Source: an uncultured Eubacteriales bacterium (lineage in GTDB: Bacteria > Bacillota > Clostridia > Lachnospirales > Lachnospiraceae). Taken from it: 25,512 bases of DNA. Shown here piece by piece: positions 1-7,263 of this stretch. The translations under genes and the position numbers were made by a program. The stretch lies in the NCBI GenBank assembly GCA_900545455.1, contig UQZF01000019.1, forward strand, positions 1 to 25,512, written 5' to 3'. Positions within the stretch are counted from its first letter, which is position 1, and each line of letters starts with the position of its first letter. The notes beneath the pieces are model-generated. The model did no database searches and was not told the origin of the DNA. It saw only the letters and a program-made list of their open reading frames with translations.

Positions 1-121
1 GCCCGGCTGATACCAACGTCACCAAAGTGGTGGAAAACCGCGCCAACGAACTGCAGGCCCGCGGCCAGCAGTTCGTTGGCGCGGTTTTCCACCACTTTGG
101 TGACGTTGGTATCAGCCGGGC
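1..121. repeat. 54-bp perfect inverted repeat (fold-back) at window edge
   Basis: Bases 1-54 are the exact reverse complement of 68-121, separated by 13 bases. Both arms encode the same piece of enterobacterial phosphoglucomutase, so the sequence runs along the gene and then doubles back on itself. Such an inverted junction at a contig end is typical of multiple-displacement-amplification or assembly artefacts and is not expected inside a coding gene. No transposase or terminator feature is present. Confidence 0.9.
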
Positions 122-378
122 CGCCGTTTGGCGGATTGTACTTGATACCACCATCTTCCGGCGGGTTGTGTGACGGGGTGATCACAATGCCGTCCGCCAG
201 CGGACCGCCTTTTTTGTTATGCACCAGAATCGCGTTGGAGACCGCCGGCGTCGGGGTGAAGCCGTTGTTTTCCTGCACGATCACGTCGACGCCGTTGGCG
301 GTTAACACTTCCAGCACCGAAATAAACGCCGGCTCGGAGAGGGCGTGGGTATCTTTGCCGACATAGCACGGACCGCCC
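54..378 (-). pseudogene. pgm: Internal fragment of enterobacterial phosphoglucomutase, probable foreign or chimeric sequence
   Basis: Read on the minus strand from about 378 down to 54, one open frame gives phosphoglucomutase residues without start or stop. They include CYVGKDTHALSEPAFISVLE, VIVQENNGFTPTPAVSNAIL, and the active-site phosphoserine loop ITPSHNPPEDGG followed by IKYNPPNGGPADTNVTKVVE. From memory these match the E. coli/Klebsiella Pgm N-terminal domain nearly residue for residue. The enzyme interconverts glucose-1-phosphate and glucose-6-phosphate. The GC-rich, enterobacterial codon use differs from the rest of the window, the gene is cut at both ends, and one end folds back. I infer contamination or a chimeric join rather than a native gene. 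Confidence 0.85.
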
Positions 379-644
379 GTGCCGACGACTACAACACATA
401 CATGAAGTATTTCGGCAAAGTCAAGTCCAAGCACGTCGACTTTGTCCTCTGCGACCGCAGCTTCCTTCCGCTCGTCGTGGTAGAGCTTGATGACAAATCC
501 CATGAGAACAAGCGCAACTACGAGAATGACCTCCTAAAGGATGCCGTGCTTGAGAGCATCGGGATTTCCGTGGTTCGCGTTCCCGTAGCGGACAGCTATA
601 GCAGGAGGGCGATTGAGCGGGAGATATGCGGGGCGGGGAAATAA
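379..644 (+). CDS. C-terminal part of DUF2726 (nuclease-like) protein, 5' truncated at chimera junction
   Basis: About 88 codons are open from the junction near 379 to the TAA at 642-644; the true start is missing. The sequence shows the DUF2726 signature: KSKHVDFVLCD, then VVVELDDKSHENKRNYENDL, then a strand resembling ISVVRVPV. The Asp of HVDF and the Glu/Asp of ELDD are the conserved acidic residues that make this family resemble restriction-endonuclease-like nucleases. Family members are usually longer, with a variable N-terminus often carrying zinc-ribbon or membrane segments, so only the core is left. The methionine at 345 lies in the foreign pgm segment and is not a real start. Transcription would end at the palindrome just downstream. 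Cellular role is unknown. Confidence 0.7.
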
Positions 645-660
645 CAATGGATTCAACCCT

Positions 661-736
661 AATAAAAATCACCCCATATATATTCGGCAACAATGTAGCC
701 ATAAGTTTGCCAAATATATATGGGGTGATTTTTATT
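661..736. terminator. Long palindromic bidirectional terminator
   Basis: Bases 661-684 are perfectly complementary to 713-736 (24 bp), and the stem continues 5 bp further inward (686-690 with 707-711) after one mismatch, leaving a 16-base loop. Each arm ends in a run of five T on its 3' side, so it can act in both directions between the DUF2726 gene and the convergent gene ending at 793. A stem of 29 pairs is unusually long for a terminator. Confidence 0.8.
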
Positions 737-792
737 TATGTATGGCATGCCGTATTAATAATACATTGTTGTTCTCACGCCTATGCTCTGCA

Positions 793-1452
793 TTATCTTC
801 CAACCGTAAAGTATTCAGGTATTATGAGGAAGTTCGCGCCGTCTGCCTCCGGGAACGGTATGAAGTGGCTCTCGGGGTCGACCGCAAGCCATTCTTCTAT
901 CGCCTGTGATTCATGCTCATAGTCCTCCTTTATATTCACGCTTGAGCGCGGTTCCTCAAAATACGAGAACAAGATATCCCCATAAAGTGCAATCGACTGG
1001 TACTTATCCCCGCGGAGCAGTCCTTCATTCACAATCGCGACATGGTGATATACATATTCAAACAGTTTATCCTCCCTGAGTTTCGCGATTCTTCCGCGTC
1101 TGTGCTCCGGATGTCTGTCCTGCTGCCACTGTTCCACGCTTTTGGGAATATTATGATAATATATATGGAACATTTTCATCCACTTCACACTGCCGCCGTC
1201 CGCAGGCCAGTTCTCAAGCATCGGTGCAAGCGGCGCCATAAAAGAGCCGGCATCAAGTGCCTGTGTACTCTCATCCTCCCTGACTTCCTCGTAGTACAGA
1301 AAAAGCATATTCTCATAATGATATAATGCAGCCGTCAGCAGTTTTCCGGCATCTATAAGATGCTGTGCATTGTTTTTGCAGCTCTCTGCTGCAGCAGTTA
1401 TATCCGCACAGCCGTCTGTCAGCTGTGCACGGTAATGGTTCCTGATTATCAT
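793..1452 (-). CDS. Uncharacterised helical protein, last gene of putative defence operon
   Basis: This 219-residue protein starts at ATG 1452, set by a near-perfect AAAGGAGGT site six bases upstream; the in-frame ATG at 1479 has no such site. The SD overlaps the stop of the TOPRIM gene, so translation is likely coupled. The N-terminal half reads as long helices (AESCKNNAQHLIDAGKLLTA followed by an aromatic, acidic helix with FLYYEEVRE). This loosely recalls the HEPN-like AbiV family, but I see no clear RxxxxH catalytic motif. The C-terminus is acidic and rich in Phe/Tyr. It has no signal peptide or membrane segment. Its DNA is clearly more GC-rich than the two upstream genes, suggesting a different origin. 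I do not recognise its function; an effector or accessory role is inference from position only. Confidence 0.72.
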   Translation of the reverse strand: MIIRNHYRAQLTDGCADITAAAESCKNNAQHLIDAGKLLTAALYHYENMLFLYYEEVREDESTQALDAGSFMAPLAPMLENWPADGGSVKWMKMFHIYYHNIPKSVEQWQQDRHPEHRRGRIAKLREDKLFEYVYHHVAIVNEGLLRGDKYQSIALYGDILFSYFEEPRSSVNIKEDYEHESQAIEEWLAVDPESHFIPFPEADGANFLIIPEYFTVGR

Positions 1453-1465
1453 GATTTGACCTCCT

Positions 1466-2176
1466 TTACAGCATTCCATCCGCTACCGGATATCGAGCAA
1501 AATATATATGTAAGTTAGTATGACGCTCAAGTGAATGTACATCCTCACGGATATATCTCCACGACGCTGCCATTGTATCCGGAACGCCATTTACAACTTC
1601 ATCTTTAAGAAATAGAATGAACTTTTTTTCTTTTCTCAGGAATTTTTCATAAAATGCGTCAGCATATTGAACCTTCATGTTATGGTCCAGGTTAATCTGA
1701 TTGTATAATGCATGGTCGAGATTACACGACATAAAATACATTTCATAATTTATACCTTTTATATCATTTTTCTCAAGAAGATAATTAATTATTTTTTGCT
1801 TTGCAGCATTTCTTTTTATAACCTTTTCTTTTTGCTTGCAGCTTATATTTGATGTTGAGTATACCAGCTGACTCGTGTCCCCTTCTACTATATTCTCTTC
1901 AGGAATATAAGCCCCATCCATATCAAACAACTGAATTATTTGGCATATATCCGCTTTATTCAATTTCTTATCCTTCATAAAGTCCAAAACTATATTATAT
2001 ATCTTATCCTCGACATTCATTTCCGTTGTATTTTCGTCGCTTGAAATATCGCCTTGTGCAAATGTAAATTCTATTTCTTTATTATTTTTGTATATCTGTT
2101 TAAAAATCTTCTCCAGCTCTTCTTTATCCGATATTCCTTCTACAATAAAAAGTACTGTTTTCTTCGGTTTCTTCAT
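1466..2176 (-). CDS. TOPRIM-like (possible nuclease) partner of the upstream ATPase
   Basis: The 236-residue protein starts at ATG 2176 behind an AAGGGG site that overlaps the stop of the ATPase gene. Residues 8-17 read VLFIVEGISD, with the invariant Glu13 of a TOPRIM first strand, and residues 81-88 give IQLFDMDG with the DxD pair Asp85/Asp87. Together these are the metal-binding triad of TOPRIM nucleases and OLD-type proteins. A later CNLDHALYN segment resembles the post-TOPRIM region of RloB/AriB-like proteins. Small TOPRIM proteins beside ABC-type ATPases occur in defence systems such as PARIS (AriA/AriB) and RloAB. This protein is shorter than AriB, so I do not assign it to PARIS. AT-rich composition fits recent transfer. 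Nuclease activity is inferred. Confidence 0.75.
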   Translation of the reverse strand: MKKPKKTVLFIVEGISDKEELEKIFKQIYKNNKEIEFTFAQGDISSDENTTEMNVEDKIYNIVLDFMKDKKLNKADICQIIQLFDMDGAYIPEENIVEGDTSQLVYSTSNISCKQKEKVIKRNAAKQKIINYLLEKNDIKGINYEMYFMSCNLDHALYNQINLDHNMKVQYADAFYEKFLRKEKKFILFLKDEVVNGVPDTMAASWRYIREDVHSLERHTNLHIYFARYPVADGML

Positions 2177-2187
2177 TCATTTCCCCT

Positions 2188-3660
2188 TTATTCTTCCTCT
2201 CTAAGTTTTTCTTCAAATTCCGGAGAGAATGTCAGCTTTACCTTGGAATTATCCGCTCCTCCTGCTTTTCTGAATGCATATCCCATGGCGATAAGGTCAT
2301 CCTCATCATATAATTCCTCGCTTTGTCCTCCAACAGTCAGTGTTCTGATATAGAAATCGCGTTTATTATGATTTTTTTCAATTCCTGTCAGCCTTATATA
2401 TCTGTTTTCCGGATTAATGGTGGAGCAGACAATATTCTTCGAATCAAGCTTCTCAAGTATTCTCAAATTATGCGACGTAAATATGAGCTGGCCTTTCATT
2501 TCTCTATGAAGCACTCCGAGCAGCTCACCTAACAGATACTCAAAAATACCGGAGTCAAGCTCATCTATTACAAGACAAACTCCCTTATCATTGTAAACCG
2601 ATATTAAATAATTAAGAATTGATATTATTCTTTTAATTCCCTCTGACTCATACCTGATTAAAAATCGCTTTCCATTTCTATTGGAATATACATCAGCCTG
2701 AATTACTTTTGTTCCATCCTTTTTTTCTATTTCACTTTTTTTCTCTAATTCTATTTGCAGATTCGGTACTATTGCCCGCATTGCAATATTGATTGCATTA
2801 ATTGCATGTTCAACCTGATTATAGTATATTTCAGGAATCTCACTTACTCCGACTATATGCAGATGTATTAATCCCTGCATTATCATGGAATTGGTTTCTC
2901 TATGAACATTGATTGGAATAGTCTGGCTATTATTTATGCTTCCCAGCTGATTAACCTTTATCACTCTCAAATCAACCCAGCCAAATTGCATAATTCCTTT
3001 TATAACATCCAAAAATGCTTGAGTTTCTTTATCACTATCCGAATTTTCCACGCTATCCTTGACTAGTGAGTTAAAAAATACTGATATATATTTTTGTGAG
3101 CATATTAAAGCCAGATTCTGCATATTAGCCAAAAACTCAACATTCTGCAACAGCTTTACATTTTTTGATGTTACACTCAGTTTAAGGTTGGAAAACAAAT
3201 CCACACTATTATAATATGGATTTTCAAACTCAACGCATCTCTCCGCCTTCCAATCTGCTCCTCTTGTCCAATAATTTAATTTTTCATTCTTAATCTGTAT
3301 TCCTTTATTCTCCGAGTCAACGCCCAAATCAACTTCATAAACAGCTTTATATCTGTCGTTGTCATGTTCAATGAAAAATTCTGTTACCAGTTTTGTCATT
3401 CTTTCTGATCCAAGTATTCCTTCATACATATCGAATGGAACTGCTTTACCACTTATAATGTATTTAAGAATATCCATTGCTTCTATAAGTGCCGTCTTAC
3501 CTGAACCATTCTGACCATATATTCCCACAATATCCGTGTTTGTCAGTTCACCACATCTATTAACACTCCCATAATTTACATACCTGATTTCACCATTAAT
3601 AACATTTTTAAAATTATGAATTTCCGATTTTATAATTCTCACACAATACTTATTTTCCAC
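2188..3660 (-). CDS. AAA/ABC-type ATPase (SMC/OLD/AriA-like) of putative defence operon
   Basis: The 490-residue protein is taken from GTG 3660, seven bases after an AAAGAGGT site; an upstream in-frame GTG at 3669 lies inside that SD. Walker A is GQNGSGKT (49-56), a degenerate ABC signature SEGIKR lies near 339-344, Walker B is VCLVIDELD (361-369), and the H-loop is TSH with His397. The N-terminal beta hairpin SEIHNFKNV followed by a glycine-rich loop is typical of the AAA15/RecF/OLD ATPases. The middle is divergent, as expected of the insert that links the two ATPase halves. It has no fused TOPRIM domain; that function is supplied by the next gene. A TGGACA-18-TATAAT promoter lies 50 bases upstream. 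Probable role: sensor and scaffold in anti-phage defence. Confidence 0.85.
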   Translation of the reverse strand: MENKYCVRIIKSEIHNFKNVINGEIRYVNYGSVNRCGELTNTDIVGIYGQNGSGKTALIEAMDILKYIISGKAVPFDMYEGILGSERMTKLVTEFFIEHDNDRYKAVYEVDLGVDSENKGIQIKNEKLNYWTRGADWKAERCVEFENPYYNSVDLFSNLKLSVTSKNVKLLQNVEFLANMQNLALICSQKYISVFFNSLVKDSVENSDSDKETQAFLDVIKGIMQFGWVDLRVIKVNQLGSINNSQTIPINVHRETNSMIMQGLIHLHIVGVSEIPEIYYNQVEHAINAINIAMRAIVPNLQIELEKKSEIEKKDGTKVIQADVYSNRNGKRFLIRYESEGIKRIISILNYLISVYNDKGVCLVIDELDSGIFEYLLGELLGVLHREMKGQLIFTSHNLRILEKLDSKNIVCSTINPENRYIRLTGIEKNHNKRDFYIRTLTVGGQSEELYDEDDLIAMGYAFRKAGGADNSKVKLTFSPEFEEKLREEE

Positions 3661-3689
3661 GCCAAGCACCTCTTTTTAGATAGAAATAT

Positions 3690-3714
3690 CAATCCTAATT
3701 GTTTATCAGAACAA
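3690..3714. promoter_or_regulatory. Operator-like repeats in the ATPase 5' leader
   Basis: CAATCCTAATTG (3690-3701) overlaps TTGTT-6-AACAA (3699-3714). The same CAATCCTAAT decamer occurs at 3845-3854 in the marR promoter, and a stronger TTGTT...AACAA palindrome occurs at 3880-3897. This suggests, but does not prove, that the divergent MarR protein binds both sides of the intergenic region. Confidence 0.35.
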
Positions 3715-3744
3715 ATTATACATTATAATCATACATTTTGTCCA
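3715..3744 (-). promoter_or_regulatory. Promoter of the ATPase-TOPRIM operon
   Basis: On the minus strand, TGGACA (3739-3744) is followed by an 18-base spacer and TATAAT (3715-3720), about 50 bases before the GTG start. The surroundings are strongly AT-rich, so alternative promoters are possible. Confidence 0.5.
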
Positions 3745-3840
3745 TAATTATATAATTTAATTTGCCAATATGTTTCTAATTTATGTGTATTATATACATT
3801 TCATCCCATAATATCCATTTTTTAATATTCTATTTTTTAA

Positions 3841-3869
3841 TTGACAATCCTAATCGATTGTAGTATTTT
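3841..3869 (+). promoter_or_regulatory. marR promoter
   Basis: A consensus -35 TTGACA (3841-3846) is followed by 17 bases and TATTTT (3864-3869). An inverted repeat CAATC-6-GATTG (3845-3860) lies in the spacer, where a bound repressor would block RNA polymerase. Confidence 0.7.
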
Positions 3870-3879
3870 AAAAACAAAT

Positions 3880-3897
3880 TTGTTGATTTATCAACAA
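3880..3897. promoter_or_regulatory. Predicted MarR operator
   Basis: TTGTTGATTTATCAACAA is a perfect 7+7 dyad with a 4-base centre. It lies just downstream of the marR -10 box and 25 bases before the start codon. Size and AT-rich symmetry match MarR-family operators, so autorepression of the regulator-dehydrogenase operon is likely. Confidence 0.6.
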
Positions 3898-3921
3898 TTA
3901 TTTATTGTAAAGGAGCTCCCC

Positions 3922-4359
3922 ATGTTCAATCGTTTCGAGCAGTTCACAACCGCCATATCACAGATTTACAAAAGTGTGCAGAAAATAAAGACCAACGAAG
4001 TCAATTCCTATGGTCTTAAGGCTAACCACGTCATGATTTTATTTCAGCTGAAAAAACACGAGGACGGGCTCACGCCGTCGCAGCTATGCGAGCTGTGCGA
4101 CGTAGATAAGGCAGCCATAAGCCGTGCCGTCAAGGAACTCACAAGCCAGGGATTCATACGCAATGCGGATTCGGACGGCAGAAAGTACCGTGTACCGATT
4201 TTTCTGACCGATGAGGGTGAAGAGGCAGCCCTGCACATTGAGCAGGCAATCAAGCACGCCGTGGAAATCGGAGGTGCAGGACTCACGGACAGGCAACGCG
4301 TCGAATTCTACCGCTCGCTGCTTCTCATAGCTCACAATCTCGAAAACTACACAGAATAA
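3922..4359 (+). CDS. MarR-family transcriptional regulator
   Basis: The 145-residue protein starts at ATG 3922, nine bases after AAAGGAG; upstream in-frame codons lack an SD and overlap the promoter. A winged helix-turn-helix is visible: the helix LTPSQLCELCDVDKAAISRA, then VKELTSQGFI as recognition helix and lead-in, then the wing with DSDGRKYRVPIFLTDEG (the conserved D-x-R/K wing and LTxxG). N- and C-terminal helices form the dimer interface. It is the first gene of an apparent operon with an alcohol and an aldehyde dehydrogenase; the next start is 14 bases after its stop. MarR proteins usually repress their own operon until a small phenolic, aldehyde or other ligand, or oxidation, releases them. 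The palindromes at 3845-3860 and 3880-3897 are candidate operators. The ligand is unknown. Confidence 0.92.
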   Translation: MFNRFEQFTTAISQIYKSVQKIKTNEVNSYGLKANHVMILFQLKKHEDGLTPSQLCELCDVDKAAISRAVKELTSQGFIRNADSDGRKYRVPIFLTDEGEEAALHIEQAIKHAVEIGGAGLTDRQRVEFYRSLLLIAHNLENYTE

Positions 4360-4373
4360 GGAAGGTTTTTCAC

Positions 4374-5573
4374 ATGAATATCTTTAAAAAGGCATACTGC
4401 CGCACATTTCAGATTGTATTTAAAATAGCCATTCCTCTGCTTCCGTACCGCTCGCCGAAGCTTTTGCACGGCATGGATGAGCTGGTCGGCAAATTAAAAG
4501 AAAAGAAGCTTGACTCAGTACTCCTTGTCACCGACTCCGGTATCCGGAAGCTCGGACTCACCGCCCACCTTGAAGAACTGCTGGCTAAGGATGGCATCTC
4601 CTGCACAGTATACGACCGCACCGTTGCCAATCCGACCACTGATAACGTCGCGGAAGCACTTGCTTTATATAAGGAAAACAATTGTCAGGCACTCATCGGC
4701 TTCGGCGGGGGTTCATCCATGGACTGCGCAAAGGCTGTCGGAGCATGTGTTGCACGCCCTAATACTCCCCTCATGAAAATGAAGGGAATTCTGAAAGTCA
4801 TCCGCCCGCTCCCGCCTCTCTTTGCGGTTCCGACTACTGCCGGCACGGGAAGTGAGACAACTCTCGCCGCAGTAATAACCGACGCCGAAACCCGCGTCAA
4901 ATATCCGATTAACGATTTTCCGCTTATCCCGAAGTACGCCGTGCTTGACCCAGAGGTTACGCGCTCGCTTCCTCCCTTTATAACGGCATCCACGGGACTT
5001 GACGCGCTCACGCACGCCGTTGAGGCTTACATCGGTCGCTCCACCACCAAAAAGACGAGAACCGCCGCGATAAAAGCTGTAGACCTGATTTTTCACAATC
5101 TGCGTCAGGCTTACCACGATGGCAATAATATGACCGCAAGGCGCAACATGCTTCACTCCTCATACTATGCCGGAGTTGCATTTACCGTGTCATACGTCGG
5201 CTATGTTCACGCAGTGGCACACTCCCTCGGCGGAAAATACAACATTCCGCATGGACTTGCCAACGCTGTCCTGCTGCCGATTGTCCTGCGCGATTATGCC
5301 TCATCAATCCAGGGAAAGCTTCACGATCTTGCAAATGCCGCCGGTCTGTCCGATGAGAACGACACCGACTGCGTTGCCGCGGAGAAATTCATATGTGCGA
5401 TTGAGGACATGCTCGACGAATTTTCACTCGGCCGCACACTTCCGGGCATAAAGACAGAAGATATCCCTGAACTTGCCCGTCACGCGGATGCCGAGGGCAA
5501 CCCGCTCTACCCTGTTCCGGTGCTCATGAACGCGAAGGAACTCGAGCATTTCTATACTGCGGTGCAGGAATAA
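4374..5573 (+). CDS. Iron-containing (group III) alcohol dehydrogenase
   Basis: This 399-residue protein has the usual family length and a good AAGGAAGG site upstream. It carries the NAD(P)-binding loop GGGSSMD (111-117), the TTAGTGSE motif (154-161), and the metal ligands Asp210, His214, His279 and His293 in the pattern DALTHAVE and HAVAHSLGGKYNIPHG; His283 matches the proton-relay His of FucO-type enzymes. It should reduce aldehydes to alcohols, or the reverse, in the cytoplasm with Fe(II) or Zn. The N-terminus is slightly extended and hydrophobic (residues 10-24) but is not a signal peptide. Sitting between marR and an aldehyde dehydrogenase, it probably acts with the latter on the same alcohol/aldehyde/acid series, either for fermentation or for aldehyde detoxification. 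The substrate cannot be read from sequence. Confidence 0.93.
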   Translation: MNIFKKAYCRTFQIVFKIAIPLLPYRSPKLLHGMDELVGKLKEKKLDSVLLVTDSGIRKLGLTAHLEELLAKDGISCTVYDRTVANPTTDNVAEALALYKENNCQALIGFGGGSSMDCAKAVGACVARPNTPLMKMKGILKVIRPLPPLFAVPTTAGTGSETTLAAVITDAETRVKYPINDFPLIPKYAVLDPEVTRSLPPFITASTGLDALTHAVEAYIGRSTTKKTRTAAIKAVDLIFHNLRQAYHDGNNMTARRNMLHSSYYAGVAFTVSYVGYVHAVAHSLGGKYNIPHGLANAVLLPIVLRDYASSIQGKLHDLANAAGLSDENDTDCVAAEKFICAIEDMLDEFSLGRTLPGIKTEDIPELARHADAEGNPLYPVPVLMNAKELEHFYTAVQE

Positions 5574-5627
5574 CGTAAAGCCTGTTTTTCTAACCGAATC
5601 ACTTCAAAACATTATCATGGAGGAATT

Positions 5628-7007
5628 ATGGATAAATCAGAAATCTCTAATCTTATTGCCTCACAGCGCAGATTTTTTGCCACAGGCAGCACTTTAGGCT
5701 ATGATTACAGAATCAAATCGCTAAAAAAATTAAAGGACTGTATCAAAGCTCACGAGCGCGACATCATGACTGCCCTCAAAACCGACCTTGGCAAAGGCTC
5801 ACAGGAGAGTTATATGTGCGAAGTTGGTCTTACACTCAGTGAATTAAGCTATATGCTCTCGCACACACGACGCTTTATGCGCGAAAAGACCGTTGCCACC
5901 CCGCTCGCGCAGTTTGCCTCAAAAAGCTATGTCAAGCCATCGCCTTACGGAACCGTGCTCATAATGAGCCCTTGGAATTATCCGTTTCTGCTCACGATGG
6001 AGCCGCTCGTAGACGCACTCGCCGCAGGCAACACAGCCATCGTAAAGCCAAGCGCATATTCGCCTGCCACAAGCAGGATTATCAGTAAAATTATCGGCGA
6101 ATGTTTCAACCCTGAATATGTCGCCGTTGTCACGGGCGGCCGTGCCGAGAACACCTGCCTGTTAGACGCTGACTTTGACTATATCTTCTTTACGGGAAGC
6201 AAAGCTGTCGGAAAAGAGGTTATGCGTCACGCCGCAGAGCATCTTACCCCTGTCACACTTGAACTCGGCGGAAAGAGCCCTTGCATCATCGCTCCCGATG
6301 CTGACCTGAAGCTCGCCGCACGTCGAATTGTATTCGGCAAATATCTCAACTGCGGACAGACCTGCGTCGCTCCCGACTACGTTCTGTGCCACAGCTCCGT
6401 ATATGAAAAATTCATTGAATATGTGAAAAAAGAAATCGTAAGACAGTTTTCGGACAAACCTCTTGAAAATGCCGAATACGGCAAAATAATCAACGAGAAA
6501 CATTTTAACCGTATTCTCAGTCTCATAGACAAAGACAAGCTCGTGTTCGGCGGTGCCTCAGATGCCGCTTCCCTCCGCATCGAACCCGTTGTCATGCGCG
6601 ATGTCACGGAAGACGATGCAGTGATGAAGGAAGAGATATTCGGACCCGTCATGCCTGTCCTTTCATACAGCGACACCGACAGCATGATTGCGCAGATTAA
6701 CAGCCACGACCACCCGCTTGCCCTCTATGTATTTTCCGGAAATAAGACTTTCATCAAAAAAATAACCTCCTCCGTAAGTTTCGGAGGAGGCTGCATAAAC
6801 GACACGATAATCCATCTTGCCACCTCGAACATGGGCTTTGGCGGCGTCGGCGGCAGCGGTATGGGCTCATATCACGGACGCGACGGTTTCAACACCTTCT
6901 CGCACCGCAAAAGCATCGTGGACAAAAAGACATGGCTCGACCTGCCGATGCGCTACCAGCCTTACAGCGGGTTCATGGACAGGATGATAAGGATGTTTCT
7001 CAAATAA
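5628..7007 (+). CDS. Aldehyde dehydrogenase, class 3 (fatty/aryl aldehyde-like)
   Basis: The 459-residue length is that of the short class 3 ALDH group. A GGAGG site lies 7 bases upstream of the ATG. Visible key residues: Asn117 in SPWNYPF, Lys140 in AIVKPSAYSP, the FFTGSKAVGKEV nucleotide loop, general base Glu212 in LELGGKSP, and catalytic Cys246 in NCGQTCVAPDY; EEIFGPVMPV lies near the C-terminus. It oxidises aldehydes to carboxylates with NAD(P)+. Some relatives have a C-terminal membrane anchor. Here the tail is only amphipathic, with Met/Arg/Phe before the final Lys, so a loose membrane association is possible. It is the last gene of the marR operon, 54 bases after the alcohol dehydrogenase, and is followed directly by a strong terminator. 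Confidence 0.93.
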   Translation: MDKSEISNLIASQRRFFATGSTLGYDYRIKSLKKLKDCIKAHERDIMTALKTDLGKGSQESYMCEVGLTLSELSYMLSHTRRFMREKTVATPLAQFASKSYVKPSPYGTVLIMSPWNYPFLLTMEPLVDALAAGNTAIVKPSAYSPATSRIISKIIGECFNPEYVAVVTGGRAENTCLLDADFDYIFFTGSKAVGKEVMRHAAEHLTPVTLELGGKSPCIIAPDADLKLAARRIVFGKYLNCGQTCVAPDYVLCHSSVYEKFIEYVKKEIVRQFSDKPLENAEYGKIINEKHFNRILSLIDKDKLVFGGASDAASLRIEPVVMRDVTEDDAVMKEEIFGPVMPVLSYSDTDSMIAQINSHDHPLALYVFSGNKTFIKKITSSVSFGGGCINDTIIHLATSNMGFGGVGGSGMGSYHGRDGFNTFSHRKSIVDKKTWLDLPMRYQPYSGFMDRMIRMFLK

Positions 7008-7016
7008 AAGCAAAAG

Positions 7017-7051
7017 CTCCTCAAAGGCTACATCCCTTGAGGAGTTTTTTT
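7017..7051 (+). terminator. Rho-independent terminator of the dehydrogenase operon
   Basis: CTCCTCAA (7017-7024) pairs with TTGAGGAG (7037-7044), extended by GG/CC around a 6-base loop, and is followed by seven T. It begins ten bases after the aldehyde dehydrogenase stop. The minus-strand side is also T-rich, so it may serve the small ORF ending at 7059. Confidence 0.9.
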
Positions 7052-7058
7052 ATACCTC

Positions 7059-7199
7059 TCACCCGCACTTTTTCTTTTTTCCGCATCCCAGCGCATCCGC
7101 GAGCTCATCAAGAGACTTCTTGAACTGGCACAAATGCTTGTTAAGCTTCTTGTGCGTGTAGGCAAAACACCTCAATCTACATTCATATCCCTTGCCCAT
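7059..7199 (-). CDS. Small Cys- and Lys-rich hypothetical protein (46 aa)
   Basis: Starting at ATG 7199, the frame encodes 46 residues: MGKGYECRLRCFAYTHKK, then a basic amphipathic stretch LNKHLCQFKKSLDELADALG, ending in CGKKKKCG. Five cysteines and many lysines suggest a small metal- or nucleic-acid-binding protein. An in-frame GTG four codons upstream is an alternative start, and the ribosome site is weak (GGGTGG). It ends between the dehydrogenase terminator and trmB, in the same direction as trmB and 64 bases after it, so it could be the tail of that operon. I do not recognise the family. The residue pattern looks coding, but a chance ORF cannot be excluded. Confidence 0.42.
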   Translation of the reverse strand: MGKGYECRLRCFAYTHKKLNKHLCQFKKSLDELADALGCGKKKKCG

Positions 7200-7263
7200 C
7201 CGTATGTCCACCCACAGTCATTTCTTCTATAATAATATATGACCGTGAAGGAATAATGTGTGA

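Noticed and set aside
76..366. Plus-strand 96-codon ORF over the left edge
   Set aside because: It is the antisense shadow of the pgm fragment; the minus frame gives real phosphoglucomutase motifs.
793..3660. Assignment of the operon to PARIS, Gabija or RloAB by name
   Set aside because: The ATPase lacks a fused TOPRIM (not GajA), there is no UvrD-like helicase, and the TOPRIM protein is shorter than AriB; the third gene is foreign to all of these.
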